NCBI GenBank assembly: GCA_022376465.1
Contig: JACDTU010000012.1
Span: 496,001-560,000 of the forward strand
Source of the DNA: Cubamyces lactineus
Lineage: Eukaryota > Basidiomycota > Agaricomycetes > Polyporales > Polyporaceae
Length of the DNA: 64,000 bases
Reading direction: 5' to 3'
Shown here piece after piece: positions 43,460 to 55,487 of this stretch. Each line of letters begins with the position of its first letter. Positions within the stretch are counted from its first letter, which is position 1. The notes under the pieces are model-generated. The model was not told where the DNA came from and ran no database searches. It worked only from the letters and a program-made list of their open reading frames with translations. The translations under genes were made by a program, and so were the position numbers.

Positions 43460-46400
43460 GCTCGCATACTTCGCATATGGTTTGATTTGTGTCTCATGCT
43501 GGAAATGTATTTGTATTGGTACCACCACGCACGTCGAAGCGATCGCCAGTATGGTGGAAGGAGCATGTGCTGTTCCCACCTTACCGATATGCGAACTGAA
43601 GATTACATCAGAGACATACAAAGAGTGATAGGCTAGTAAGTACACTATTCACTTGTGGTTCGGAATACGTGTGCTGAATCGATCTTCAGAGATTTTAGGT
43701 TTTTCCGAGCTCGTCATTTTGAGTAGAGCGAGCATCTTTGCGCCAGCGAAACCTGGAAGGTGGCTTTCCCCACGCTAGATTCTCGTCCTCAAGCATATCT
43801 GCCACATCTCTCTACAGGTTACAGACGTATGAGCACTGCTCTATTGACGTGAGTTGACGTATGTGAAAACTTCACCTGCTCAGATTCAACTTTCGCCGCC
43901 CGTGCTCGTCGGCGGCTGGAAGTGGAGGGCGGCTGTTCGTCATATTGTACTTCGCTGCGTGTTTGCGCAGTCTATATGGTTGAGATCCAGTACGTAAGTC
44001 ACAGCCGCCCATTTTCGGATAGTGCGACGCACCGTTGATGCACAGCTCTTTGCTAGACTTCCTGAGCTACTAGAGGCATATGGTGCGTGCGCGAATGACG
44101 GTGTCTACCAGATTGAACGCAATCAGCCAACCCCGCGTTCCACAAAATGAATCCGGTATCACCTACATGGTCTCTTTCTGTGGCCAACCCCATGCGGCGA
44201 ATGATACGCTTGACGCTCGATGGGCGAGACGCAGTAGAATGCCCGTCTGTAACGTCTGTTTCATATGAGAGGGACTAGAGACTGTGTGAGCGTAGTCATT
44301 GAGATCCAGCCTGAGCAGGTACTGACGGGGACTGCAGGCGCCCAGGATGTCGTGGCTACAGATGCATGCATTGGAGGCTACAGGTGAGAGGGACGATTGC
44401 TCAAGGAAGGGTTCGGTGCTGACCGGCCCTGCTCAGCGGGCCCTCTTATATGCCAGCAGCTGTACGCCAGTACCAGACCCTATGCAAGTTTTAGCCGGAT
44501 CCGACACTCTGGACGTCACCCGAGGACGAGCCTTCGTAGATCCGGTGGAGCGTCTCAACATACCGGTTATTCTCGACAACACCAACCTCGACCGTGCAGC
44601 TGAACAACCGCCTAGTCGGACGGTCATGCGCAGCTATTGCACCAGTAGCCGGCTTCCACCGGAGGCAGGTACTGTGACCCACCCACTCTCACGATCCACC
44701 GGCCCCTCCCCATTTTCTCAGGGATTCCTCAGACCGGTATCGACATGGCTTGGAGCCACTCTGCTCCACGAAGATGATTGAGCATTCGTTCGTGTGAGTC
44801 TTGTGCCCGTGTGCAATGGATCCGGGTGCTTGCAAGCGAGCACTACTGCGATGTCCGCGCGACAAGTCCCACAGGGCCTCGCGCGATGGTCGTACTCGTG
44901 GCGTGGCCAAGGCTCTTGTGACGTCGATTCATCTAATGGTGTGTAGGATGATAGTGCAATCGAGAAACTTCGTTGCTGACCTTCAAGCCTATGCAATTCT
45001 CAGGGCGTTCGAACAGTCCTCAGGCCCAGGCATACTCACCGTGTCTTGGGCGCGCATTACGAAGACTACCCATATGTGCCCTCCACTATCGATACGTACG
45101 GAATATGGCAATCGGAAGTAAAGTGGCAGCGATTCCGCGGTCTCTACATAGATCCCGAATGCCGAGAGGACAGTAGATGCCCAGACGGCCACATAACATC
45201 TGACTTCGATCTCAGTTCTAGTACCTTCATCTAGCTCTGGATCCAGCTGGTACGCCATGATCCAATTGAGTGCTATACGGGCTCGAAAAACAAGACCGCG
45301 TTAAGCGGTGTGCGGTACGTCAACAACTACCTAACGTTGCTGGCGTGCTCAGGTATGAATTGACAGCGTCTGAGGCAAAGATGCTAAATGCTTGTTTAGC
45401 TACAGCACTTCCTGCGTCCTTGGCCAGACCTGGGGCAAAACGCCATCTAGCAAGTACAAGAAAGATTCCATCGTCTTCTATCTTCACCTGGGCCGGAGAG
45501 GCCAATTGCACCGGAATGTAAATCCGTGTCTCCGCATCCACGATATCAGAAACGGGTATGTTCCATTACTACTAAGTACCAGGGAACACATCACAAAGCT
45601 ATCATTGTTGGCGTGGAATTCGGCGGCCGCCATAGAAGCCTGCAGAGCCTTAGAGCTGAAATAGGTTGTGCTGCCCTGGCATGATATATCTTTTGGGTAG
45701 GTGTTGCGGCTTCTGCTTTCGTCTTCGTGGGTTACCCTACGCAATAGCTTACCCTTGATATGTTGATGGCCTTTACCGACGCCTAGCACCGGACTCAAGC
45801 AGTGTCCGTATACACGGCGACATCTGAATCACACAAACCTCTTTGGAGAGAAGAGACCTTTCGTAGTCCGCCATGATGCGACTTCCGCCGATGCGCTTGT
45901 CCCATAAAGACACCGTACCGGCCACCTTGGGCCCCATCACGAAGTTCACGAGCCTTGTGTGTGAATGCTGCACTCATCTCTTGTCTAGTGATCCGTCCAC
46001 CCCGCTCGTGACCTCGTGCAACCTGACAAACGCTTCGCGTCGCTTCAAGCTTCCTGCCACAGGCAACCTCAGGCGCTAGCATATAGCAACACTATTCAGT
46101 CACGAGCTCGCGAGGCCTTCCCAGCGCGTCAGACGTGGGCCTGACCAACCCGCGAATCCTCGGCTGACTGGTGCCGCGGTGCGTACCAACCGCTGGGAAC
46201 GACTCGCTCAGAAAAGACATAGTGATAAAAGACCACAGGGACGTACCTTTCCTCTCCGGGGACGGGAGGCACCGCGGACACAGCATCCTCGTCATCGGAG
46301 CAGCCCCCGCTCTGTCCCGCGCGGTCAATATGTCTCTTCCTGTCGCGGCCTGTCTTCCTCGCAGGAGGGTGACCAGGTCAGCTGCTTTGCCGTCATAGCT

Positions 46401-46585
46401 GAGTGTCGCGCGGTTTGGACGCCGGAACGCTGTGGCACCGGCTTCGGGCTCCGTGTTACGAGATGGATGGGCAGAGCTGGGTTCCGTCCTCCGTCCCTGG
46501 TCAGCGCGGTCGTTTGTGCTTGCATGATCGCTATTCCGCTTAAACCGACGCGGCCGAAGAGTGCCTCACATAGATTTTGACGATG
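43460..46585. other. Gene-poor stretch
   Basis: About 3.1 kb with no convincing gene. Open frames near 44347-44781 (+) and 45320-45800 (-) have no domain, signal or splice structure. It may hold relics too decayed to recognise. Confidence 0.45.
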
Positions 46586-46591
46586 TATAAA
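46586..46591 (+). promoter_or_regulatory. TATA box of small gene B
   Basis: TATAAA about 135 bp before the ATG at 46721, matching the 134-bp spacing at small gene A. Confidence 0.45.
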
Positions 46592-46720
46592 GGCGATCGC
46601 TGGTAAAGGGATCCGCCCATCGTCCTGGCATCCTCCTACCCTCCGAGTCCCCCGCCTTCCGTCGAAATCCACAATTGTCTCCGCGGTCCCGAACACACTT
46701 TATCACAGACCCACAAACCC

Positions 46721-47181
46721 ATGGCGCCGCTCTCCTTCACGAAGCTGTTCTCTCAGCGGAGCTCTAGCGTGCGTCCCCCACATTTGCCCGTCTGGTTGTT
46801 CCCACAGTGGGCCTAATCTGACATTCATCTTCCAGGTATCCGCAACTTCGTCACAGGCGCCGTCTTCGTTTGGCGCCTTTGAGCCCGAGAGCTATGTCAT
46901 CGCCCTTGTGAGCCAGATTTCGTTCATTATGCACGTCCATATGCTGAGATGCGTGCGCGCAGCCCTCTATACGCTCGACGTCAAATTCGTTGACCCCTGT
47001 CTCTTCCGCAAGCAGCAGCGGCAGCGTAGGCGTGGTACGTCGGGATGTGGCGACTCTTCTCCTGCGGACTGCTGATACCGGTGCTGCACAGGCGGAGATG
47101 TTGGATGACGAAAACCTCGCATGGGGCCGCCCCTCACGCTCACGCGGCAAGCACTCGCACGGAGGACGGGTTCGCTGGTAA
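46721..47181 (+). CDS. Small Ser-rich protein B of a two-member family, unknown function
   Basis: Exons 46721-46768, 46836-46907, 46963-47034 and 47092-47181 give 93 residues; every junction is phase 0 and every internal exon is 72 nt. It begins MAPLSFTKLFSQRSSS, has a Ser-rich centre (LTPVSSASSSGSVGV) and ends AEMLDDENLAWGRPSRSRG followed by a short basic tail. The C-terminal block matches small gene A at 31678. The last intron (47035-47091) is free of stops, so retention would add 19 residues. No signal peptide, membrane helix or CaaX motif is present. The family has no function that I know. Confidence 0.6.
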
Positions 47182-47853
47182 CGGCATGACTCCTTTTTGA
47201 GCCTCGGTGACTGCGAGTTATGCGCATTCGCCTCCGGATCCGCCGTGACCTATTATTGGGGAGTAACGGACATTGTGCTGTACCTATTCTAGTGCTGTAC
47301 GCTTCATGCGTCATAGTAACCACCGCCGTACTGTAGTTTGTATTATTCTTGGCTGTACTATGTTTCACCACGATTCCTTGTATGTATGTCATCTTGCGAT
47401 GATCAGCGTGCAGGCTGCCTTACGTGAGGACTCTTGCTTTGGAGAAGCCCGGCTGCGCACACTGAGCAGAATGGAGGCTAGTAGCCTGGGGCATGTTGTG
47501 GAGACTATGTTCCTCACTCAACGGACGACGTTCCGGTACATAGGATACAACACAAATGCATAATATACACCCCCAAGCCAACAAGCGTCAGGTACACCCT
47601 TCTGCAGGAAGGTCATGAACGAACACGTACTACGCAAGCATGCATGCGAAAACCAACGGTACAGTACTACTAGATACGCTTAAATACCGAAGCCGAATAG
47701 CAAAGTTGGCGGCCCCGCGCTCGGCGTCCCGTGTCAGAGATACAGACGTTGCATATAGGCATAGAGGGCAAGCATTCTACCACGTCGGCTGTCTGCCAAG
47801 GAGGTAGGTTGAGGGCGGGAAGACATCGAGAAGATCACGCGCGAGGGAACGCC
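47182..47853. other. Convergent intergenic region
   Basis: About 670 bp between small gene B and the first ectodomain gene; no gene is seen. Confidence 0.5.
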
Positions 47854-49898
47854 TCAGCCGCCCTCTCGATAGGATGGCGGCCGACTACTTCCCGCGTCGA
47901 TGGGGACGTCCACGAAGCCATATCGACGTCGCTCTCGTTGAGACGAGCCTGTCGGGCGTGCGCGCGACTCGGATTGTGTCTGCTTATGCGAGCTCTGGCT
48001 GGGCAGTGGACGCGGCGCTCGTGCGTCGCGGTCGCGCGGAGGCTGAAGTGCGGGATCAACGGGGTCAACGCGTCGCCTTTGCTGTTGGGAAGGCGATGGG
48101 CGAAGGTATTGCTGCTGCCTTTCTGGCAGTCGGATCGAAGCGAAGGAAAGAGGGGACGGATCCGCGGGAGAAGGCGAAGGGAGGAAGGACTCGTCGGTGT
48201 CTATAGTCTGCGTCGTATAAGGAACGCTGGCGGGCGTGGTCGGCGACGTCGTTCCGCTCGAAAGCGAGAGGTCGCCTGCCATAAGGGGCACCCTCGATCC
48301 GGAGTCGCCCCGACGGCGTGGAACGAAAGCGGATGGCATGGACGAAGGGGGAGGTTGGGAAGGGCCAGCAGGGATGGACCTAGATGTATCTGAGCGTGAA
48401 CGAACCAATGGCGTCGGATTTACGCCTTGTGCTTTGGCGAAGGGATGCGCATGATGACTGCTCAACGTCTGCGTCGAGCCACCTGCTTCCGCATACGCCC
48501 TGTCTACGTCTATGTGGGACGTCGAGGACGACCTGGAGGGTGGAATGAGATACGTCGCAGAGTCGGGCGCCATGTGCGCTGGGGTGCCCCATGACGACGA
48601 TGCCGGGCTCCCAGGTGCATCAGCGCGCGCATTAGACGCACTTGAAGGGGAGAAGCCGAATGCAGGGATGCTATGTAGTAGCGTGGGTGGGATAATTGGA
48701 GGGCGCGCCTGCGGCATTTTGTTGAGCTCTTCAGAAGAGTTCGCCGCGTTGGTATCGGGCGCATCGCGTCTTCGTTTGCCGGACGGTTTTCGACGGCCTG
48801 AACCTAGAGCAGGAAGGCCGGCTCGAGGGGCGCTCGGAGAGGCGGAGAGGGATGGATGAGGTGGTTCCTCTGCACCGGGAGCCCATGTACCTTCAGCCCA
48901 CCCGCTAGTCGCCGGGTTCACTTCAATGTGAGATGGACTCCTGGGAATCACGCCATCTTCGGCTGGAGCATTATACTTGCTGTGGCGCCCTCGCAGGCAA
49001 CAGTAAGATATGACGATGATGGCAGCGGCGAGTCCTAGCACACCACAGACCGTCGCGACCGCAATGACGATGGTGCGTTTTTGGGCAGTGTTCGGAGAGC
49101 TGGAGCCGGCCTCGAGGGGGGCCGAGGATCGCGGGCTGATGATAGACCCAATGGTAGACGGAATGATCGATGCCGACGTCGACATATCTGAGGTGTTTAG
49201 TGGCTGCTCTGCGTCTTGTCTGCATAGAGCCGCGATCAGCCAACCGCATGCAATATGGCAAGAGTAAGGGGACATCACGAACGTGTAGACGATGTAGTCG
49301 AGAAGAATGAGAGACTTGTTGCCGTTGGGCTGTCCGGCCAGGATCACAATCTCGTGCGCACCGGCAGCCAGCGACATATTGGTGTATACCGGCACATTAT
49401 AGTCATATGCAGTATCCCCGTCAGGCGGTTGCACGAAGGCTCCAACTGGCTCTCCGTCTATGAAGAAGGTCATATCGGAGTTACCGTCGGGGGACACGGA
49501 TGATCGCGTTACAATGCAGTAAACATACACGGCCACACCTGAAAATCTCATGGGTCAACGATGCATTGAGAGACAAGATACGATTGTAACGCACCTTCAA
49601 AGCGAGTCATGGCAGTGAGAAGCTGTGTCGACCCTGCCTGAACGGTACCATCATGCCAAGTGCCGTTGTGGGCGAGGGTGGGATCCGGATGTGCCGTGCA
49701 CGCCGTACAACTCTGTCCCACATTCCAAGCGTCCAAGGGCTCGTATGTCACCTGCGCCCCGTTTATCGGGTCGCCGTATGTGTCGTCGATGGTGACATTG
49801 ACCAAGGCAGCAGAGGCAGAGATAGTCGCAAGACGTGAGGTCGTCAGAAGGGAGAAGAGCGCGGGTAGCAACAAGATCGCGTCTAGGTTAGGTACCAT
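47854..49898 (-). CDS. Type I membrane protein with fungal ectodomain, long cytoplasmic tail (ectodomain paralogue P1)
   Basis: Minus-strand exons 49595-49898, 49283-49538 and 47854-49219 give 641 residues. A signal peptide is followed by an ectodomain of about 190 residues starting VNVTIDDTYGDP, with CTACTAHPDP, NGTWHDGT, GVAVYVYCIV and SLILLDYIVYT. A Ser/Thr-rich stalk leads to one membrane helix (TIVIAVATVCGVLGLAA...) and then about 370 residues of cytoplasmic Ser/Pro/Arg-rich sequence. The layout resembles fungal cell-surface sensors, but no known signalling motif is seen. Introns fall at phase 1 after FE and phase 2 in the DYIVYT block, as in the other four copies. The second intron is free of stops. 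Confidence 0.88.
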
Positions 49899-51867
49899 GT
49901 GAGATTAGCGGAGCGCAGAGGGGTGGCGGGAGACCGCCAGAGCCCACGCTGGATTAAGTATGGTCGAAAGGAAAGGAGGGAAGGCAGCGCAGGGCGGTAC
50001 CTGTCGAGGGCGAGGGGAAGGGACTTGAGGGAGAAGAGGAGAGAAGAGGGCTCGACATGTTGACGAGCGCGGGAGAGAGCAGTGGCTGTCTGGCCGTGGC
50101 CATCCGGCGTTCTCCAGCGTCCTCCCAGTCTTGGCTGCGTCCCTGAAAGAGAGGACGCGCGCCCTTGGCCGGTCCGCCAGTGCTGCATCAAGAAGCTTGT
50201 CTGTCGTCGCCTTCCAAGCGCCCGGTATCTGCGAGTTGCACGTCTGCCGGTTTAGGAAGCTCCCCGCCCGCGTGCTCTCACCGCCACAGATCGAAGGTGA
50301 TTGGTGGGACGAGCATCGCAACGCCGACAACCAGTCAACTTACGTTCCCCGCGACTTCATCTCCGCGGGTTCGTCTACGCTTGCCGTTAGGCATTTCGAG
50401 AGAAAGCAAAGGGCGCAGACGTAAGCCGCTCCCACCATGCTATGAGTAGTTCTTGCGTGGCCGACGCGGCAGTAGAGCCTAACTTCGCAGGTATCTCAGC
50501 CCGGGCCTTGGATGCAATGCATGTTACCCATCTAATCATCTGTCAACTTGACACGCAGGCCGCAGATCGCACACAGGCATGTAGCTGAAGGGGCCAAACA
50601 TAGCCGATAACAGCCATTAGACGTCGATGGCATCCGCACATTGGGACGTCCGTACTCACCGTAGTCATCCAGACCTATTTGACCCCAAGTCCATGTCTTT
50701 GCGACGTCAAGACGCATGGGCGAGCATTCGGGGCAGCCGGCCGTTCTGCACGTCTCATGCGTATGGTCGACAAATCCGTCGGATATGTTTACGACATGTC
50801 AAGTCCGCTTGGGGCGGCCCACCCTCTCAGGGCGTGGTGGTTGCACGGTCGTCAATGGTGGTGTCCGGCACGGTCGAGGCGTCACGGAGACATGTATCAA
50901 TGACCATGATCACTGTCTCCCCTTGAGCAGGACGCTGCCCACGTCGCGATGATTATGACTCGCCTGACATCAACGTTATGCCATGTACTTGACGGTCGTG
51001 GAACTTTAGCGCGTGAAGCGAAGATAGCGAAGACTCCAGGGCTCACACCTCCGTGGCGCCGAGATAGAGAACTGGATTAGTGGCCCCGTGATATTTCCTT
51101 GCAACTTCGCGTCAAGGGGACTCCACAAAGGAGTGGAGTTACGCTTGGGGGCGATGGTTGTCAGTATGGGTTTGTTCAGTTAGAAACTCGCCGCCGAGCA
51201 GGACCTGGTTGTGCCGTTGTGGCGAAGACAGAAAGACAGAAACATGAGCCGGACCTTGAATGTATGCACGCTCGTATTTGACATCTCTGTACTGATTGTG
51301 GCGGTCAAACATATGCGAGTAACGTCTCGAGATGTCGCGAAGTCAAACTAGCCGGCCTTCGGTACTCAGTGGTGACATGGCAAGCAGTAGCCTTGGTGGG
51401 GATGGTGGGTTGTACAAAAGGCAGATGTACAGTGCATGCGCGGCTGCATTCCAACCCAAGCATCGCCAGTCTGTGCGCTGTGTGAAGAGTTACGAAGCGG
51501 CAGTGAGACGCGTGCGTGAAGAGACGGACACCTTACACTTCCACGTGACCGCGATACACTGTGCCGCATGCGTAGCCATATACTGTAGCTAACCCGAGCC
51601 TGAGTATGCAGCTAGACTGGCCGAAATATGATGATTATGATTAGGGATTCAAGCACGCTATAACTGGCTAGCTCTAGGGCCAGCCCGTAGTGGTGTCTCG
51701 CAGATCTCTGCGACGAGTAAGAGGAGTGTGTGAAACAACGCTGGCTAGCTATCCGAGATTGGATGTCGTTCCCGACGAACTCGGGGCACTGCGCGTCGGC
51801 GCTGAAGAATTCAAATCGGGCGAGGTGCTGGCTGTGTTTGCCGTCATACTGTACCTCGTGTAGCTAG
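49899..51867. other. Gene-poor stretch inside the ectodomain cluster
   Basis: About 2 kb. Frames at 49905-50449 overlap on both strands and look like shadows of promoter sequence. No gene or paralogue relic is supported. Confidence 0.45.
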
Positions 51868-52844
51868 CTAACCCAACAACACAAATATCGCAAGTCCGCT
51901 ACCAGCGATCGCTGCTGTCCCGAGGCTAACGTCAGCGAAACGCCCCGCGATGGACCTAGTGCCCGAAGTAGAGGTACGTGCAGGCGGTATCGAGCTCTGC
52001 GTTGCGTTGGTGGTTGTGTTCGTCCCGACGGGCAACAGCGGAGAATCCGAGGGAGTAGTCGGGAGACCGGCTGGGACCGTGATGGACGCAGGTAGCTGCT
52101 CCACGTCCACACTAGAGGATTAGCCGAGTTTAGCTCCAAGACAGCCTGTGATAGAGTAGATGGTCTGCACACTTACATGTACTCGATGTAGTCCAGAACA
52201 ATCGCCGTTCTGTTCTGGACGGGCATTGATAGATTGCTGTGCGACGAGTGCTGCGGGAGGGGCTCGCTCATGACCTCCACGGTATGGTTGCCCATAGGCA
52301 ACGTTTTGCTGATGAACGGATCCGCAGTGAAACCTGCGGGGCCAATCGGACCCACAGCAGGCGTTAGGGTGAAGTTGTCGACTATCTCGTTGTCGATGGA
52401 GAAGAGCAAGCTGAATGAGAGGCTCAAGTCGGCCTCGGAAGCGAGGGTCGCCACAAAGCAGTAGACAGAGACCGACGTGCCTATAGCTTGCACGTCAACC
52501 TGACATCCGCAGCGGATATGTGAGGATAACTCACCTTCGAAGGAGAAGCTCGCTTTGGGCAAGACCTGCGAACTAGTCGCATTCGTGGTCGAGACTCCCT
52601 CGTGCCAAGTTCCCTGGTAAGCGTCCGAAGCGTTGAGGAGCTGGGCGACGCAGCCGTCGCAATCGCTGCCTTTGACAGCTGTCCACGCTTCTGCAGGGGT
52701 GTACTGGATTTGCTGTCCAGTCAGGGGATCGCTCGACGCATCGTCGACTACAATCAAGACGCCCTTTGCCTGGATCGGCGAGGTAGAAAACAGACCGAGC
52801 AAACCGAAGCCGAGTAGACACGACGATAGTATGCGTACCAGCAT
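51868..52844 (-). CDS. GPI-type surface protein with fungal ectodomain (paralogue P2)
   Basis: Minus-strand exons 52535-52844, 52177-52480 and 51868-52111 give 285 residues. Signal peptide MLVRILSSCLLGFGLLGLF, then the ectodomain with VVDDASSDPLTGQQIQY, DCDGCVAQ, GTWHEGV, SFEGTSVSVYCFV, MGNHTVEV and IVLDYIEY. The C-terminal exon encodes a Thr/Ser/Pro stalk and ends in a short hydrophobic tail (SGLAIFVLLG) with no charged residues after it, as in GPI-anchored proteins. Intron phases are those of the family. Function unknown; an extracellular binding role is inferred from fold and location. Confidence 0.86.
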
Positions 52845-53610
52845 GGAGATTCGGAAGATGACGACTTCGGCGTTGTGCAAGCACGCTGAGTTTGAGGTGG
52901 CAGTACCAGCCCCAGCAATCTCGGGGGATCTCAGAAGTCGCGACGCGCACTGACAAACCCTGGCTTTATACCACTCTCGACTGTCATGCGTTAGAATACC
53001 TTACTGCGGGAAGTGTTGTGGGCATCAGAAAGAAGTGTTCGGCCAGACTCAACCCTGGGAAGGACGCTGGCACGATTGCATACGCTTCTTCAGGCACGCC
53101 GCCGCACTACAGTAGCCGCCGTGTTGAGTGCGACCGCTCTGGACTCCCGGATTCGGTTGTTCTCTCTAGGCTGAGTCCGAGGTTTGCAGCAATAGATGAC
53201 TTCCAAATTTCTTATGGCTCCGAGGACACTTAGCAAAGGTTCGGCACCTGGACGTTGTGAGAATCGACGTTATACGTATCAAGCACTAAAAGCCGAGGAG
53301 AGCAGTACTGTCAATCGTCGAACAATCGCCAGGAGCTTTATTGGTCGCAGGCACCGGAAGTGGAAGAGAGCTGCGGTGCCGGTCTCTCGTCGGGCATGGG
53401 TATACTGTAGATGCGCGCTCTGCACAGCGCCGATTGAATAGCGAAGCTGATATGGTTGAATAGCGTCTGGTATACACCAGTCCTATGCCTCGTTGGCAAA
53501 CCCCGAGAGAACCCCAAGTAGCGAAGTCCCCCTGTATTCACGTTCAACCAATCCCAGATCAGTCAAGCCGGACATTGAAACAAGAGTCTCATTCAGTCGT
53601 GCGGCCTTGC
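52845..53610. other. Spacer between paralogues P2 and P3
   Basis: About 770 bp. A TATAAAG element on the minus strand at about 52973-52979 is the likely P2 promoter. No gene is seen. Confidence 0.5.
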
Positions 53611-54497
53611 TCAGCAAAGCAAAGCAGCACATAAGAGTACAGCACTGGCGATCGTAGACAACCCTCTACCACTAGCGACAGGGAGCGCGTTGGACGTCGA
53701 CGTCTGAGCGGGCGTACTGGTCGAAGTCGTATTCGCCCCGATGGGCGTCGGGAGGGCAGAAGTATTGAAGTTCGCCGGCAACTTGTCCGTATCGATGCTG
53801 CAGTGACAAGTCTCAGACGCGGGCGACGAAGGGCCGTGATCGAGAACTCACGTATACTGGATGTAGTCCAAGACGACAACAGATTGCTTGACCAGTGGCT
53901 TCGAGGTGTCGCTGTCGTTAACCGCTGCCGCGCCAAAGATCTCGACGGTGTGGTTTCCCATCGGCAGCTGGGAGCTCGTGTAGACCATCACGTTGTCGAG
54001 GCTCGCCGTGGTGCCGATCGATTGGTTTGGCAGGAAGCTGCCCGTCGTCTTGTTGTCGATGGTGATGAGCAGGTCCCATGAACGGCTTGCGGAAATGTCG
54101 GCTTGGGTCGTGTTCGTCTCTACGAGACAACCGACAGTGACAGACGTCCCTGGGGTGGTCGCGGACGGTCAAGTGGGGGCAAGAATGAATCGCACGGTGT
54201 ATACGTACCTTCAAAGGAGAAAATCGCTTTGGGCACAGCGAACGTTGGCGTAGTGTTCGTCACGCCCTCATGCCACGTCCCCTTGTAGGCAAAAGGCACG
54301 TCCGCGTGCACCACGCAGTCGTCGCACTTGTTGTTCGTCGCCGCAGTCCATGCGTCCGCGGGGACGTACTGGATTCGCTGTCCAGTGACCGAGTCGGGCG
54401 ACGCGTCGTCGACGAGTACGATGGTGATATTATTCTTCGCTTGCACCAAGCTCGAAAGAGTCCCCAGAGTAAGGAGTACCAGAGATAGTGCACGCAT
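53611..54497 (-). CDS. GPI-type surface protein with fungal ectodomain (paralogue P3)
   Basis: Minus-strand exons 54209-54497, 53852-54149 and 53611-53797 give 257 residues. Signal peptide MRALSLVLLTLGTLSSLVQA, then ITIVLVDDASPDSVTGQ, KCDDCVVHA, GTWHEGV, FSFEGTSVTVGCLV, MGNHTVEIFG and VVLDYIQYT. The last exon carries a Thr/Ser-rich stalk and a hydrophobic end (STIASAVLLCAALLC), consistent with GPI attachment. The Cys of the usual VYC block is kept, but the Tyr is replaced (VTVGC). Same strand and intron phases as P2 and P4. Confidence 0.86.
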
Positions 54498-55487
54498 TGT
54501 TGCGAGGTGAGGATTGTTGCGTAGCTAGCGAGACCTTAGACTATTTGATACCAAAAGAGCGGCTGTAAAGATCCTTGGCAGAGTGATGTTACGCGAGCGC
54601 AGCATCTCCTACCTTGACGGAATGCCGAAAAGGCATTGCAGGCATCTTCGGGGGTGAAAACGCCTGGGAGTGGGGTCCGTAATGCATCAAGCACCGGGTA
54701 AGACGTTGGCCGCATACATGGAGCACCACTGGAGCACCTCATATTACGCGCCTGGCCAGGGTTGTCACTCCTGGAGCATTCTCAGCGGGCGGGATCCTAT
54801 CTCCTTCCGGGGTTCCCCTCCAATCTAGAAATCACAACCTATTATTTGTTTCTATCACTCCTCTTCACAGAGAATCAGTGAATTTCTGTCGCAAAACAAA
54901 GGACTGCAGGAGATGATGACGTGCTTCGTGTATGCGGCCAACCTTAGCTTAATGCTGATGATAGATTCTGCAAACGCAGGGCTTGGTTTGTTGCACTCCC
55001 CGGCTATGTGGTAGTGCGCTGTGTTGTAGTATTGGCATATACGCAAGCCAAGCTAAGCGACGTGTAGAGAGGAGTACATCGACAGTAGACCAGAAGCCTG
55101 AGTTCAAGTCATGGTAGAAGCCAAGTCGTACGCATCATAAGCGCCCCGCGCTCGCGCGAAACTTGACAAGCTTCATTACACAGTAAGCGCCGCACGCGCG
55201 CTATTTCTCATGCCGCAACCTTTGACCGGGTTCATCAACATGCAGTTTGGACGCCAGGCGTGGCAAGGAGTGCAGAGCGTACAAGCAAGCGGTATGGTAG
55301 ACGCGATATATTAATCATTTCGTTAGTTCACCACATATCTGTGCGATCAACTCTCCTGAGTTGCGCACGAGGTCGCCGGTAAACAGTGAGTACTTACTCA
55401 TGACGTATACGGCCCTTGTCCTTCTCTACTAACCCATCTCACAGCTATAATCTCCTCTATCTCCTAGAGTCCTCCACCCCCGCATCT
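54498..55487. other. Spacer between paralogues P3 and P4
   Basis: About 990 bp with no gene. Low-complexity AT-rich sequence occurs at about 54830-55030. Confidence 0.5.
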
